In this document: positions 24,717 through 41,500 of the stretch, piece by piece
How the letters are laid out: each line of letters opens with the position of its first letter
Position numbering within the stretch: position 1 is the first letter of the stretch
Assembly: GCA_037957365.1 (NCBI GenBank)
Contig: JARHVA010000006.1
Span: 8,488,001 to 8,552,000, forward strand
Length of the DNA stretch: 64,000 bases
Direction of reading: 5' to 3'
From: Torreya grandis
Taxonomy: Eukaryota; Streptophyta; Pinopsida; Cupressales; Taxaceae
Position numbers and translations under genes: made by a program
The notes under the pieces: generated by a model
Database searches by the model: none
What the model saw: the letters and a program-made list of their open reading frames with translations, nothing else
What the model was told of the DNA's origin: nothing

Positions 24717-26739
24717 CAGGATCCACCCCACCTCTATCTATGAGTCCTCACTCTTGGGGGCATATCCCTTTTTTGCTCCATCACATCTCCCAACAGTCTA
24801 ATAAGTTTAAAAAAATCCATCCAATGGTATAAACCAGTCCTATGGCACCTTGGGTAAGTAACATGATGAAAACTAGTTTCCAGCATCATAATCTAACCTT
24901 GGTCTTAACAATGGGCAGTCATCATAGGTTTTTCGTAGCAATATGAGACAAATGTTTTAGTACAAGTAAAAAGTCATTGGTTATTGAGTAATGAGGATGT
25001 TTGTTGGAGAAGTCCTTTGGAGTCTTTTATCCATTTTTATCACTAATATGTACCCAAAAATCTATCACATCCTTATGACTATCTCTTACTCCATCACCCC
25101 ATCGTCTCTTATTTTATAATTGTGTCTCATTTTTAGCCTCAACATCATATCCTATCACCATTTGTCTCTTGTTGTCCCAAAACCATGGTTCACACCTTCC
25201 CACTAACATTGTCATTATGGAAGGGTCAAACATAAGTTTTATATCCTAGGGTTTAGCATACATTATGATAATTAATCTTGAGGGATCATCATAACCCCCG
25301 TATACGGTTGTTTTTTTGGAATTGGTTGGAACCTTGTTCTGAATTTAATAATTTTGGTAATCACATACCCTATGTACATAATATCCTAGCTCCATTTAAT
25401 ATAATAATTTTATCATCGCTTCATTATACCTTTTTATATCATTACTTATACTTTATCCATATTATTTTATCATTGCTTGGTATGATTGTATGTATGTTTG
25501 AGTGTGTGTGGTTGTTTAGATAATCATGTACATATTAATTGCATTGTCTTTTTTATTTAAAAAAGTCTTGTTATGAATTTTATATGTATTTTATTTTGTT
25601 ATATTTTTTGGAATAAGGATGGTATAAGTGACCCTAAAAATTAATATGGCCAAGGCCACTTTCAAACAAAGTTCCTTTATGCACTGAATGCTTAATGTGT
25701 CTTTGATTTTTCTCATGTCATATGGCACACATTTAATTACTAGTGAAATATTAAAATGGATTACAAACATTATCAATGGATTCTAAAAACCACCACCTAT
25801 CCTATTCATCCTATCACTTACCTTATCAAGACTATTCCTATCCCTTCTACCTTATCTCCATCTCATCTAAAACCAAATTATACCCTATCCCATCACTATC
25901 CTACCTCCATGGTGTAGGAGGATTACTACCCAAACCTACATTGTGAGACATAATGAATTCAAATGGGATTAATATTTTTATTTAACATCCACTACTATGT
26001 CATCTAGATAATCATTTACATATCATATCACAATAATCCCATATCTAACATAGTCATCAATATATATCACACCATTAACCATGATCTCATCAATCATGTA
26101 CATAAAATGAATAAATCCATAAACATCACATCAAAATCACATCCATAATATCATATAATATTATCAAATTAGAACCATGCATATATCTAATCTATACATC
26201 ATCTCATCTAACTATCTCCAACATAAATACAACATCTACATATATCCATCCCATATCACAATATCATAAATAAATAAGTCCATCACGTCACATCTAACAT
26301 CATATATCCAACCATTATTTATCTAATCACATCATACATAATCTCATCACATAAAGGCTAAATCATGTATCCATCACATCCATCTAATAAAATCCATAAG
26401 TAACAATGGAAAAATAACACATCATGTCATCTAACATCTCATCATATATATCAATAATATCAATAGTCCACATGGAGTCCATGTCAAAAAATAAATACAA
26501 CACATGGGCCCATGTGGAAAGAATGAGCTACAATAAAAAAAATCCCCTATATACATATATCATGTCTCATGGTTATGGCCCTAGTGGTCCTTTGGTAGGC
26601 TAATGCACTAAGTGTGAAGAACTGGCCCAGAATGAAGGAGCACATTATTCAACTGGCACTGTTGCCTCATATAGTGTCATGTAGTATTATGCCTTGTAGG
26701 TCAATCTCATAATGTTCTTCATCACATTATCCATCCCAC
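24717..26739. other. Non-coding part of the gypsy element, including a G-poor block
   Basis: No coding signal. From about 25780 to 26500 the plus strand is almost free of G and rich in catc/atca words, a cryptically simple sequence with strong strand asymmetry. Confidence 0.5.
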
Positions 26740-28600
26740 ACTCATTAATTTACAAGTCTACCTCATCCTTATAATTTTTGGCCATCTTTATCTCCCTTGT
26801 CAAGGTCTAAATCCATCCTTGCATTTGTGCAATTTGATTATAGTAGCCTATAATCTATGCATCTCTATTCTAAATCTGGCTTTGCAAGGTGGCTAATTGT
26901 GCCTATAATATTGTAATCTATGCTTGAACTTGGGTCAACTATCCATCCTTATGTACTATCTAACCTTATAAAGTCATGACCAATCCCTATAACTTGGTCA
27001 CCTGTGTCTATCCTTGGGCTAACTACCCATCCTTCTATGGTATCATAGCCTACAACTATGCCTATAGCTGTTCCCTCTCTTGAGTAATCCAAACAATCTC
27101 TATAAAGTGAGCATGAATCTCAATATATAATCATGAAAGTAAATATCTCTCACTATCTTAAAAAGTTTATTGTGAAGGTCATGCACCATCTCCATCACCA
27201 CTACCCCTAGCTTGTGTGCCAACCTATACCTAAGCCTAAATCTAAGGCCCAATCTATCCTACTATGGTTGTTTGGCCCTTATCACCTTTGTCTACATCTT
27301 TATCACCTTTTTCTACATCTATGGAATCCCCATCATGCCCATCCTAACCATCTTGAGTAGGTGCTTATCTCATCCATATCGATAATCTGTATCATGTCTG
27401 TATCACTCCCCTCACCACCCCTGAACGTACCATAACTTTGGGATGAAATAATCTCAAGGGAATCCTCAATATCCCCATGTTTTATATGTTACTATAACTC
27501 TAAGATCAAGAATCAAGGTCTAAAAATCTTAGGGCATTATTAAAATACTCTCATAGTTTATCTGATCTTGGGCTCTAGGTACAGGTCTACCCCAATGGGG
27601 CCTCTCCCATTCACTCCAAGAAAATACGTGCTCCTCTCTAGGCACATCCTATATAAAACCAAACTATTTTTAGACATGATCAGTCATATACCACTCTAAT
27701 ATCATATCCATACAACATATCAAACAACACTCGATCAACATATATTAGGTCACTATCACCTCATCATCCCAATTGAATAGTAAGCCCCTACAAGGAATCC
27801 ATGTGATATGTTCAGACATAAACTATCAAATGCATCGTGGTAGAAATGCATCTCTCCAGCATGGCCCCTCTATACTCCAAAAAAAATGTACAACATGAAT
27901 ACCATGGGATGATGAGCCTCCCTAACTACCTTAGTCCCAAGTAGTTGTTGGATCATAATATATCTGTAGTAATAAGGATGAACTCAAACTAGCTACCCCC
28001 TGCAGGTTCTCAAGTGTAGCTCTTAGTATAGATGCACCAATACTACTGGTCCCTAGGCAAAAACTCTAAAATTATACACCATATCTTCTACCACATCTCT
28101 TAGGCCTAGATGGAACCACTACCTGCTCTTATTCATCAAGAGTATTTTGGTAATAAGAGACATAACCATAAGAGTAAGCTAATAAATGGTCCCCTCTTAG
28201 AGACACCTATCAATATCTATGCATCTATCTTGAACTCCCACTCATAATCCTTTGACCAATCTCTGTAAAGTAACAACCAATATGTGAGATTGCTAGTATA
28301 TCATATCTCCCTACATTAATAGGTATATAATCCAAAACATGTCCTCAAAGGTCACTATTATATCACCTTTAATTAAATAGAATGTGATGGTATCTAAATA
28401 CTAGTACTCCACCAATGATATAATAAGGGCTTGATTGATATGCACCACTGGCATAGTCATAATGTAATGCAATCCTACTAAATCTAGCACTCCATACTCA
28501 AAATCAGTCAATTGGTACATATTGTGTAGCACCTCATGTCATTTCATTCATGAAGCCAATGCTCCTAGGTTCTCTTATACCAATCATCATGAACCTATCA
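26740..28600 (-). pseudogene. Plant mobile domain (PMD) protein with Q-rich coiled coil (broken)
   Basis: The minus strand from about 28550 reads YQLTDFEYGVLDLVGL, VVHINQALIISLVE, then a stop where W is usual, then YLDTITFYLIKGDIIVTFED. This matches the PMD (aminotransferase-like) pattern, in which a helix with ALVE.W precedes a TFH..GE.T.TLED block. Toward the end (27100-26760) is a repetitive coiled-coil region (AQLATLQSQI, NQIAQMQGWI) with about ten stops, nearly all TAG at positions where Q fits the repeat. PMD proteins occur as host factors and inside transposons. Here it lies antisense to integrase within an LTR element. The function cannot be read from the relic. Confidence 0.65.
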
Positions 28601-30435
28601 CTACCTTTATAAAAAATCCCCTCTCCTATTTATCACAAATCACTTACAATACCCTCATCCCTCTCAAACCCAATCCAACCTATTTACATTAGTAATACCT
28701 CACTCTAACCTATCCCAACACATCTCTAATCCTATTTACATCTTATCCACCCCCAATAATCCTCTATACTAACTTCTCGTTCCTTACCCTTGTTACCCCT
28801 ACCCAACAATCCTAATTACCCCTAACTATTCCCCTATCCTATCATCCCTAACTAATTGAACCTCCTTACAATCATGCTAATATCTAACTAATATTATCAC
28901 CCCTTAACCTAACCACCCATCCCACCACCTTAATCCTAACCATCTAACTAACCTAGCTTCTTACCCTATTCCCCCTTTTTACCTGATCTAATCCCACTAA
29001 CATCTAACTCATCCCTCAACCTAACCCCTAGTTAACTAAATGTCCCTAACCCCTTATAAAATTCATCGAACAACCCCCACTAAACCCCATTCCACTATCT
29101 AATTCATCACACTTAACCCCTTTTTCCTACCACAACAAAACCATAGATTATGACCATGCCCTAAGTGGTGACTTTGACAAAAATGTCATTTGTAATTTAT
29201 AGTTTTGCTTAACCCTAAGGTTATGTAAAACCATGAATACTTGATTTGAGATATTAAAATATAGTGAGTTTAGGCTTGTGGTATTACAATAGCATATCTC
29301 TAGACTCGAAGTATTATAATATCGCAAGTATCTCTATAAGACTGCAGGATGTGATGATAATGTTATGATTAAGGGCATTGATGTCAGTCATGGTTTTATC
29401 CTGGTGAACTGAACATAATTATTTTCTACCAAAAATCCTAAAAATTTTACAAAAATTAATGAAATCATAAAGTTTAGGGTCTAATACTCACCAGTGGTCC
29501 AGCCTCTACTGCTCGTTGGAAGTCTTGCACTCATTTACCATGATGGGAAGCTCAGGGAAGCTGGTTTATGGTTTTAACTCAAAACTCAATTTCAAAAAAG
29601 AAAAAAGTTTCAAATGAACTTATTTTCACTCCTTTGTCTTATTTGACCCCCCCATACAACCATAACCATACTTTTCTAACACTCTCACATAAAACTCCCA
29701 TCAATACCCTAACTAATTATTCCTCACATGTCTATAACCATAATTAATAATCATCTATAACATCATATGGGGCATGGGATTCCCATTTCCCCATTGTCTA
29801 ACTTAATCTCATGTTAAAAATACATGGGCCTAAGGTTTTATAGGACTATGTAGGCAACACTTGGCCTTGCTTTTGTGCCCAAGAATAGCTTGGCCACCAT
29901 TCATCCCTCATTACTGTCCCATCCTCAAACTAATCACTCGATAATCACATATAATTTTTAAGCTACAGATCTTATGTATTGTAGATCCTTATCATCAATC
30001 CACAAAACTTATCTTTACTATCAGTTTTCATTCCTTCCCTAGCATGTGTCCTTTTTATAGGACTTATCACAGGCTTGACTCATCTTTTCTCAATCAATTT
30101 CATCTTATCAATCAAATCACTTTCTAAGCATTGGTTGTTTGTCTATAACCCATCATAATTGAGCTACTTTATCTCCTTGACTCTTGGGGAATCTCAACGA
30201 TAGCTATCTATCATCTGGTGCATCCCAACCCTAATATATCATCCTGGTCTCATCCCACCCCCAAGATTTCTCATTCGAGTGACCATCCAGGTCGGTTCTT
30301 CCCACATGCTCTCTCGAGGGGCATCATATCCTACTAACTCATTTTTGACACTATCTAATATTACTTTTGCATGATTATGGTTCTTCTTTAAAATACCATC
30401 ACTCCTCCCATCCTATCCACTCACAATACCATTTC
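28601..30435. other. 3' non-coding part of the gypsy element
   Basis: About 28600-29160 is C-rich and nearly G-free on the plus strand. The motif actatgtaggcaacac lies at 29845-29860. No gene seen. Confidence 0.5.
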
Positions 30436-30449
30436 AAAGAGGGGCAAAA
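30436..30449 (+). other. Polypurine tract of the deleted gypsy element
   Basis: The sequence aaagaggggcaaaa directly before the 3' LTR is purine-rich with one C. It fits the primer for plus-strand DNA synthesis and fixes the element's orientation as plus. Confidence 0.75.
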
Positions 30450-31238
30450 TATATACACTAAGATATGTTCACCCCACTAACTATGCTAATTTCACTAATT
30501 TAAACCTATAATTACATTTTTTAGTTAATTTAACTAATATCCCATTATTTCACATCCCAGTTCCTACATCCTACAAACCTTACCCAATCCCGTGACCAAT
30601 TAATCCCTTCATTAGTCCCCTAACAAAACCTAGTTACCCACTAACCTACTCCCTAGGCAACTTACCAAATTAAAAATACAAAATATTCTACCTACCCATA
30701 TAACACCCATTCTTATCTATTCTTAAACCCCTAAACCCTAATAGGAGATTTCTATAATTGGATGATTCTATAAATCTCTTCCATTTTATCCCCCTTTCTC
30801 TATAATTTTCTGTTATAGAGATTTCCATGGAATTAAAAATTCCATGAAAAATCCCTAGCCATTGATTTCAATGGCTCAAAATTAAATTTGAGTCATTGAT
30901 TTCTCCCTCCATTCCTATATAACCAAGCTCACTTCCTCCATGAAAATAAATTTAAAACTTAGAAATTTCAACTTTATACCATTATCTTGCATCCATATAG
31001 CCTTCTTGCATCCATTGGAAGCCATTATCAACTATCAAGCAAGCAATCCAACATCTTCAATTTGGCATCAAGAATTCATTTGAAAATCTTGGAGAGGAGA
31101 TATAAAGAGGTAAAGTGATGGTAAGAGTTCTTTTAACATTTTTATTATCTCTTTTATCTCCTCTTATTAGTATGTTTAAATTTTAGGTTTTTACTGCTAA
31201 ATATAGTAATAAGAGTTGAATCTAAAATTTAGGCTATA
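30450..31238 (+). repeat. 3' LTR of the deleted gypsy element
   Basis: The partner of 22627-23408 starts TATATACACTA where the 5' LTR has TGTATGCACTA and ends CTATA where the 5' LTR has CTACA. Both LTR ends have therefore lost the TG/CA signal by G-to-A and C-to-T change. TATA box at 30916-30922. Confidence 0.88.
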
Positions 31239-31243
31239 AAATG
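31239..31243. repeat. TSD AAATG, right copy
   Basis: Exact copy of 22622-22626. Confidence 0.85.
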
Positions 31244-34773
<3,530 letters not shown>

Positions 34774-35059
34774 ATGTGTGTTTGTATGTGTTGAAATTTT
34801 TGGTGATCATTTTTTCATGTACAATTTGGATCACATTATTATTGCAAAATTAAATTTTATGGTTGTATGTCCATATTTATATATGATCTTTAATATTTAC
34901 TTTATGTAATTTTAAAAACTAACTTACAATCCTTCAATATGTGTTGTAATTAAAACCATATGGGAGAAAATAGTATAATTTTGAGATATAATCATATATT
35001 AATGTGAAGTGCCTCTCATGATTGGGTTATATCATTTATCACTATTATAATGTGGATAA

Positions 35060-35690
35060 CTTCTCCATATTCACCCTTGAAAAGTAAAATTCCTCCTTAC
35101 CTTCTCATGAAAATAGGGTCAATTAATCATTAAGTGATGTTATCTCCTTCTTCATATAGTTGTTTCCATTATTTTATAGAATCTTCTTTTGCCCTTTGAA
35201 GTAGTGAAAGATTTTAATTCTCATGTCTCCTGAAGCCTTGAAATATTTTTGTGGTTATAGATTTTTTGTTACCTCCTCAACTTTGTTCTCTCCCTCTTCA
35301 TTTCACTTAGCTTGGCCATTTATTCTTGTCTCATCATATGCCAACATGAGAGTGTTAAAAATGATATAACCTCTTCGATGAAATGGGATACTCTAACTTA
35401 TGCTTCTAAAATAGATTAGATAGTTGCTCCATATTCACCCTTGAAAATTGAAATTCCTCCTTAAATTATCATACAAATGGTTTCAATTAATCATGAATGG
35501 ATGTTTTGTTATCTCCTTCTTCATATAGTTTTACCCTTCTTTTAGAGACTCTTTTTTGGCCCTTTGAAGTAGTGAAATATTTTAATTATCATGTCTCTTA
35601 AGGCCTTAGAACATTTTGGTGGTTATAGCTCTTTTTTTCCACTTCCTCAAAATTCTTCTCTCCCTCTCCACTAAAATTAACTTGTTTAGT
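35060..35690. repeat. Tandem duplication with 364-base period
   Basis: Two diverged direct copies share blocks such as ctccatattcacccttgaaaa (at 35063 and 35427), tatctccttcttcatatagtt and ccctttgaagtagtgaaa in the same order. The second copy ends near the AC microsatellite. Confidence 0.8.
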
Positions 35691-35717
35691 TATTCTCTTC
35701 TCATAATATATCCACTC

Positions 35718-35719
<2 letters not shown>

Positions 35720-35805
<86 letters not shown>
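35720..35805 (+). repeat. (AC)n microsatellite
   Basis: About 43 uninterrupted AC units. It is the reverse complement of the TG tract one kilobase to the left. Confidence 0.95.
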
Positions 35806-35807
<2 letters not shown>

Positions 35808-36009
35808 TGTACTGTCAAAAATATCAATAGGAATTGTTTAAAAAAAAATCCTATAATAAGGAAAGAGATAAAAAGGTCATTATTATTATAATTTTGAGAT
35901 GAGGATGTTGTAAAATATGACATCCCTTCCCTATGATGTGTAAAATGAGAAAAGAAAATGCCTTCATGCATGACTATGGGGTGATTTATGATTGTACAAC
36001 TACAATAAT

Positions 36010-38390
36010 TTGATATCTCTACTTATGGTATTTATGGATCTTAAATGGAATGAAAAAAATGTATAGGGTGGTAGATAATGTTTAGGACTAGGTTATTGGC
36101 CTCTATTCACACCTAGTAAAGAGACGCACTACCCATTCTAGCCTCAATAACACCCTTCCCAATACAAGAAAATTATAGTTTTTAGGCCTATCTTCAAATG
36201 CACATAAAATGAAAATCATAATTAATTTTTATGAAATAAAATAACTATTAAATATATGTCAAATCCCTATAATTTCACCATAGATCATGTTTATGGAACC
36301 TTATATATGAATCTCTAGTTTGTGCTATAGTAAAATGTCTTGAAATGTAACTTTTTTTGTACGGAACAAATAAGTTCTTGTCTTCATATCAACATTTCCA
36401 CCTTTAGAACCTCCAGGTTTAATTAAATCACTTAAAAAATGCGTGGATAGGAAAATTTCACATGATCCCATGACTAAAACCTTCAAAACTACCCAAATTT
36501 ATGTTTTCATTATTGTTTAGGAGTGTGGAAACACTGATAATAAATGTTGTCAAAGTTAAAAGGGCAATTCTCCATCTTTAATACATTATGGCTCAAAATG
36601 GTCATTTTAAAAACATTTGTAGTGGTATATAACATATAGGACAAGGTTCTTGGCCTCTAAAAACACCCAATTTAGAGATCCACTACCCATTCTGGCCTCA
36701 AGAATGCCCTTCCCAATACAAGAAAATTACATTTTTTGGCCTAACTTCAGATGCATGTAAAATAAAAATAAAAAATCATTTGGATGAACTAAAATTGACC
36801 TAAAATTCATATTTAAGCCCTATAATTTCACCCTGGATCACATTGACATAACCTTGGAGATGAATATGTGGCACATGTTGTAGTAATTGGTCATAAAATG
36901 CAATGTTTTTAAAATGAAGAGACAAGTTCTTGTCCTCTAACTAACATTTACACCTCTAGGACCTCTAATTGAAATTAAATCACTTAAAAAATGTTTAAAT
37001 AGTAAAATTTCATGTTCTCCCATTAAAATTAACTTAAAATACATTTGGATAGTGTTTTTACTATTGTTGAGTAGTGTGGAAACACTGACAACAAATGTTG
37101 TCAAAGTTGAACGGGTAGTTTGATATATCCACTTCTAGTGATTCATTGATTAAAAATATAACTACCAACACATTTGAGGTGGTGTATAAGACTTAATATT
37201 ATGCTCTTGTATTATTATCATTCTTGGTGGATAGACCTAATACCCATTCTAGCCTCAAGAATGCCCTTCCCAATACAAGAAAATTATATTTTTTTGGACT
37301 AACTTCATATGTGCATAAAACAAAATTCATAATTTGGTTGGAAAAAATATAAGATCCATAAAATTAATATTTAATCCATATAATTTCAATCTACATTTAA
37401 TTTATTTAACCTTGGATAAATTTTTTTAGCACACACTATAGTAACAGGTCCTGAAATGTAACTTTTGTATAGTGAAGAGATAAGTTCTTCTCCCTCCAGC
37501 TGACATTTCTACCTCTGGAACCTCTAAATAAAATTAAATTAATTAAAAAACATATAGATAGGTAAATTAAATTTTATATGATGACCATGACCTCCAAGTA
37601 CACCCAAATGTATGTTTTCACTACTACTCAGAAGCATGGAAACATTGACAACAAATGTTGTCAAAGTTGAAGGGGAAATTAAATATCTCTACCTCCAGTG
37701 CTTCATGGCTTAGAAATGGAACTTCCAACACATTTGGTATGGTAGATAACATCCATTAATAGGTTCTTCACCTTTTATCATAACCATTTGAGATACCCAC
37801 TACCCATTCTGACCTCAAGAACACCCTTTCCAATACAATAACATTTTAGTTTTTTGGCCTAACTTCATATACACATAAAATAAAAATTATAAGTCATTTG
37901 GAAAAAATAAAAGAACCCTCAAGTGTATGTAAAATACCCATAATTTCACCCTAGAACATGTTAATGGAAAATTATATATGAATATGTGGCACATGCTATA
38001 GTAACAGGGCTTGAAATGTAACTTTTGTGTAGTGAAGAGATAGTTATTATCTTCCAATTGACATTTCCACCTTTGGGACTTCCAGGTGCAATTCCATCAC
38101 TTTGAGTATGCATGGATAGGTAAATGACACATGCTCCCATGACCAAAACCTCTAAATCCACCCAGATGCATGTTTTCACTACTGTTCAAGAGTGTGGAAA
38201 TATTGATAACAAATGTTGTCAAAGTTGAAGGGGAAGTTTGAGATCCCCACCTCTAGTGCTTTGTGGCTCAAAACTATCACTACCAACATGTTTAAGGTGG
38301 TGGATAACATCTAGGAATAGGTTTTTTGCCTCCTATCATGCCTTGTCAATAGAACCACTATACATTCCATCCTCAAAAATACCTTTTCTA
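36010..38390. repeat. Tandem array, about 557-base units
   Basis: The block acccattct.gcctcaa occurs at 36131, 36685, 37242, 37802 and in diverged form near 38360, giving periods of 554, 557, 560 and about 558. A second anchor (caaatgttgtcaaagttga) keeps the same spacing. There are about four units. I see no reading frame common to the units. The array ends about 200 bases from the 3' end of the protein relic at 38590-41648. Confidence 0.88.
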
Positions 38391-38589
38391 TAATAATTGA
38401 GTAATTATATTAAGCTTTTCTTAGCTTCAAGAATATAAAAGTGTTTACTAACACTACCAACCGCATGAAGGTGAAAACTTATTTATCACCACTAACCTAA
38501 GAAAATAGTAAGTAATTAAAAATAAAATTTATATGTACTACCTACAAAATTAATAAAATTTGGTAAAATTAAATACATCTACGTTAAAA

Positions 38590-41500
38590 AAATCAACATA
38601 CCTTAGAATTTCTATCCAACAAACTACTAGGATCTGCTCTAAACTTGATAGTAGTAATATTAGCTTCATGGTCTAACTCAAAAACTTCCCATAGATTCTT
38701 GTTTAATGGCCTCCCATGATATTTGACCAATTGAATATATGTTGCAAGAGATAAATTTAAATAGTATAGTATATTTCTTTATGTTTAAAAGTCTTCAAAC
38801 AAACATACATCTAAATTTTTGATAGGATATCATTCAAGCTAAGTTCCAGTGACTACCATAGACCCAATGAGATATTCAATGTTTTTTCCATCTATGACTA
38901 GGGAAATCAAATGTTTTTTCCTATACACACTAACATAAATAGTAATTTTTACCTCTTTGTTGTCCTCATAAGCAATAACTATAAAAATATGCCCTATATC
39001 ATACAAACAAAATTTAATGATGTTATCAAGATAGAAAATGAGAATAAATAGTACATATTGATTAATCTTCTACCTTAATTGCATTAGATTAGATACATGG
39101 TCAAATACATGTGATGATGTTATATCAATAAATTGTAATGCTAGGGGAACCTAATATGTGTCAATTATAATTAGAGGTTTGTAACTCCATTCATCCACCC
39201 ATTCTTGTGACTCACACTCATTCCAAACAGAGTCCATCCATGTAGATCAAAAACATGCCAAGTGTCTCATATGAATAGTCTAAGAAGTTGCATTTAAGAT
39301 ACAAAATGAGTGGAGATCACTTAATCTTGTTATGGTCATATAACCCTCCTACTTTTCCATGTGTTCTTCCTCCATCAACCATAAACATATACAAATAGTA
39401 TAATTTTATTAAGCACAATCGCCCATTTTCTCATTTTACCATTCAACAATGGTTGTTATATCAGTCAAAATAGCACCATATTCAAAATTTAACTCCTCTC
39501 TTGTAACAAATATTTTTACACATGATCCAACACCATCTTACTCCCCTTTTCCATGGCCAACCTCAGTGAAACTTCAAATATGTTTTAAACTAGTGGTAAC
39601 ATGCATCCTACTCAACCAGTAAAGCATTTGTGAATTATTAAATTATGATATTTAATTTTTTGACCAAATATGATGTTGATTGAAAGTAATGTTCCTCTCA
39701 GTCACATTTACATAGAACATCTCAAAACAATCTTACACATACTATGTATAATGTGATCGATCATCACTAACATTGAAATGGTATTCCCTTAATATTTTTT
39801 TATTTTGATTTGTAATATAAGGTGCATGAATTAATGCTATATGTATTAATATGACAACATGTACTAAGTTGTAATATTGTGACTTATCTTCAATTTGTGG
39901 TTAGAATTTGTAATTCCTAGCAAAGTCAACTAGTAAAATAACATAATCAAGTGGGAATATGTCCTTTCTTAGCTTGAAATGTTCATCTAACCATCTATCC
40001 CTATGTGTATGCCTTTCATACTCATAAACAATTTCCTCCCTGAGTTTGACCATAAATCATAAAATAAGTATCTATTTTGTAACAAGCTCATACATTTTAG
40101 ATTATTTGTCATCCTTCACCTAATAAGTCACATATTTGTATTTTATCAAACCAACTAATTCTTATCCAATTGCAAGTGTTCTCTCCTGATGGATATAATT
40201 TTTTTTATTTTGGCAATCCACCATAAATGTTGCAATTTCAATCCAAGCATGCTTTGTTATAAAATAATTGTCCATCTAGTCTTTCATAAAAAATAGTTGG
40301 AATAAATTTTGAGGCTGATTTTGGCAAAAATTCTAAGCCACACTCTTGTATAATGTTGTTAGTATGTAAAGTAAAACATATATGGTAAAAAAAATCATAG
40401 TGCATTGAAAATTCAATATGTTGCCTACAACAATAAGTTGTGAGTGAGTGATTTATTTTTACATAAAAGGGTTTTTCCATCTCAAAATATATTTGACTAA
40501 TAAAAAATTGTGGATGTTTTTCCAAAAAGTTAGAGTAAAATTATGTTTGGGTCATATCCAATAAATGTTTTGGATGCAGTTCACAGTTGCAAGAAATAAC
40601 TCTTATTTTCATTGCATCTCTTGTATTAGCTTAAACTCTTGTATTGTGTTTCTAAAATTGTGCAAGTAAATATTTGATAGCATCAACTATAGCCTTGTCC
40701 TTTCATGGAAGTATACTAGATAATGCCTAGAACTCATAGTATTGGAACCATTAAGTCTTTAGCATATTTTAATCAATTTTATTAATGTTTTTCTATTTAT
40801 GTTTTGTGTTAGGATATTTTTTGAAAGCAATCATTTTTTCCCTATTTGAACACTTATTGCACAAGTTGTAACTATATGTTAGGCAACATTACAATCTTTT
40901 TGCATTATGTCAAACCTATAATATGATATGCATCATGCAAATTTTATAAAAAAAATGTTTTCACCATCCATTTTTAGATGTTTGTAGTCCTATGTTGTAC
41001 ATTATAGGTCTCATATTAATCAATTTCATCAATGAAACAAACAATTTATATTTTTATGATCCAAACATAATTTTCCAAAGAAACTTTCACAAAACATTTT
41101 AGCTAGTATTGTTGAATGGCGGTCAAACATTTTTTATGCATTGGTTTCAAAATATTTTCATCAAATTCAATTAAGTACTTGCATTTTCTACACATAATCC
41201 TTAGAGGTGTTGTTAATGGTGGCATTTTTTGAGAGGATGTTTCAAAATAGTTATGTTCACTGCTAGTTTATTCATTGATAATTTCATTATATAGTGTTTC
41301 CATGGAATTTTCTTCACCATTACTTTTATCAGTATATGTTTCCATGAAATTTTCTTCATTTTTAGGGGGTAAATCATCATTCACAAATTCATCATCAATA
41401 TAATAAAAAAAACTTTATATTTTGAATGTGTAATTACAACATAATTTGGACTTTTAGGTAAACATTCATCATTGTTATTCAATTCATCATTATCTACGAC

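Larger units (their letters stand above)
22627..31238 (+). mobile_element. 5'-deleted Tat-type gypsy element with antisense PMD ORF
   Basis: This 8.6-kb LTR element has LTRs at 22627-23408 and 30450-31238, a TSD AAATG and a polypurine tract at 30436-30449. The internal region starts at sequence that normally lies between the second RNase H and integrase. The primer site, gag, protease, RT and RNase H are therefore gone and the LTR is fused almost directly to integrase (23461-24716). Downstream, on the opposite strand, lies a decayed PMD/coiled-coil ORF (about 28600-26740). Tat-lineage elements are known to carry extra ORFs, some antisense, between pol and the 3' LTR. The LTRs differ at many sites by eye, so the insertion is old. 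Confidence 0.85.

Noticed and set aside
28680..29110. Interstitial telomere repeats (scattered CCCTAA-like words)
   Set aside because: The words are irregularly spaced in C-rich sequence and never form a tandem run.
35598..35971. Open frames of Thr-His and Cys-Val repeats
   Set aside because: Both strands of the AC microsatellite, with no conserved flanks.
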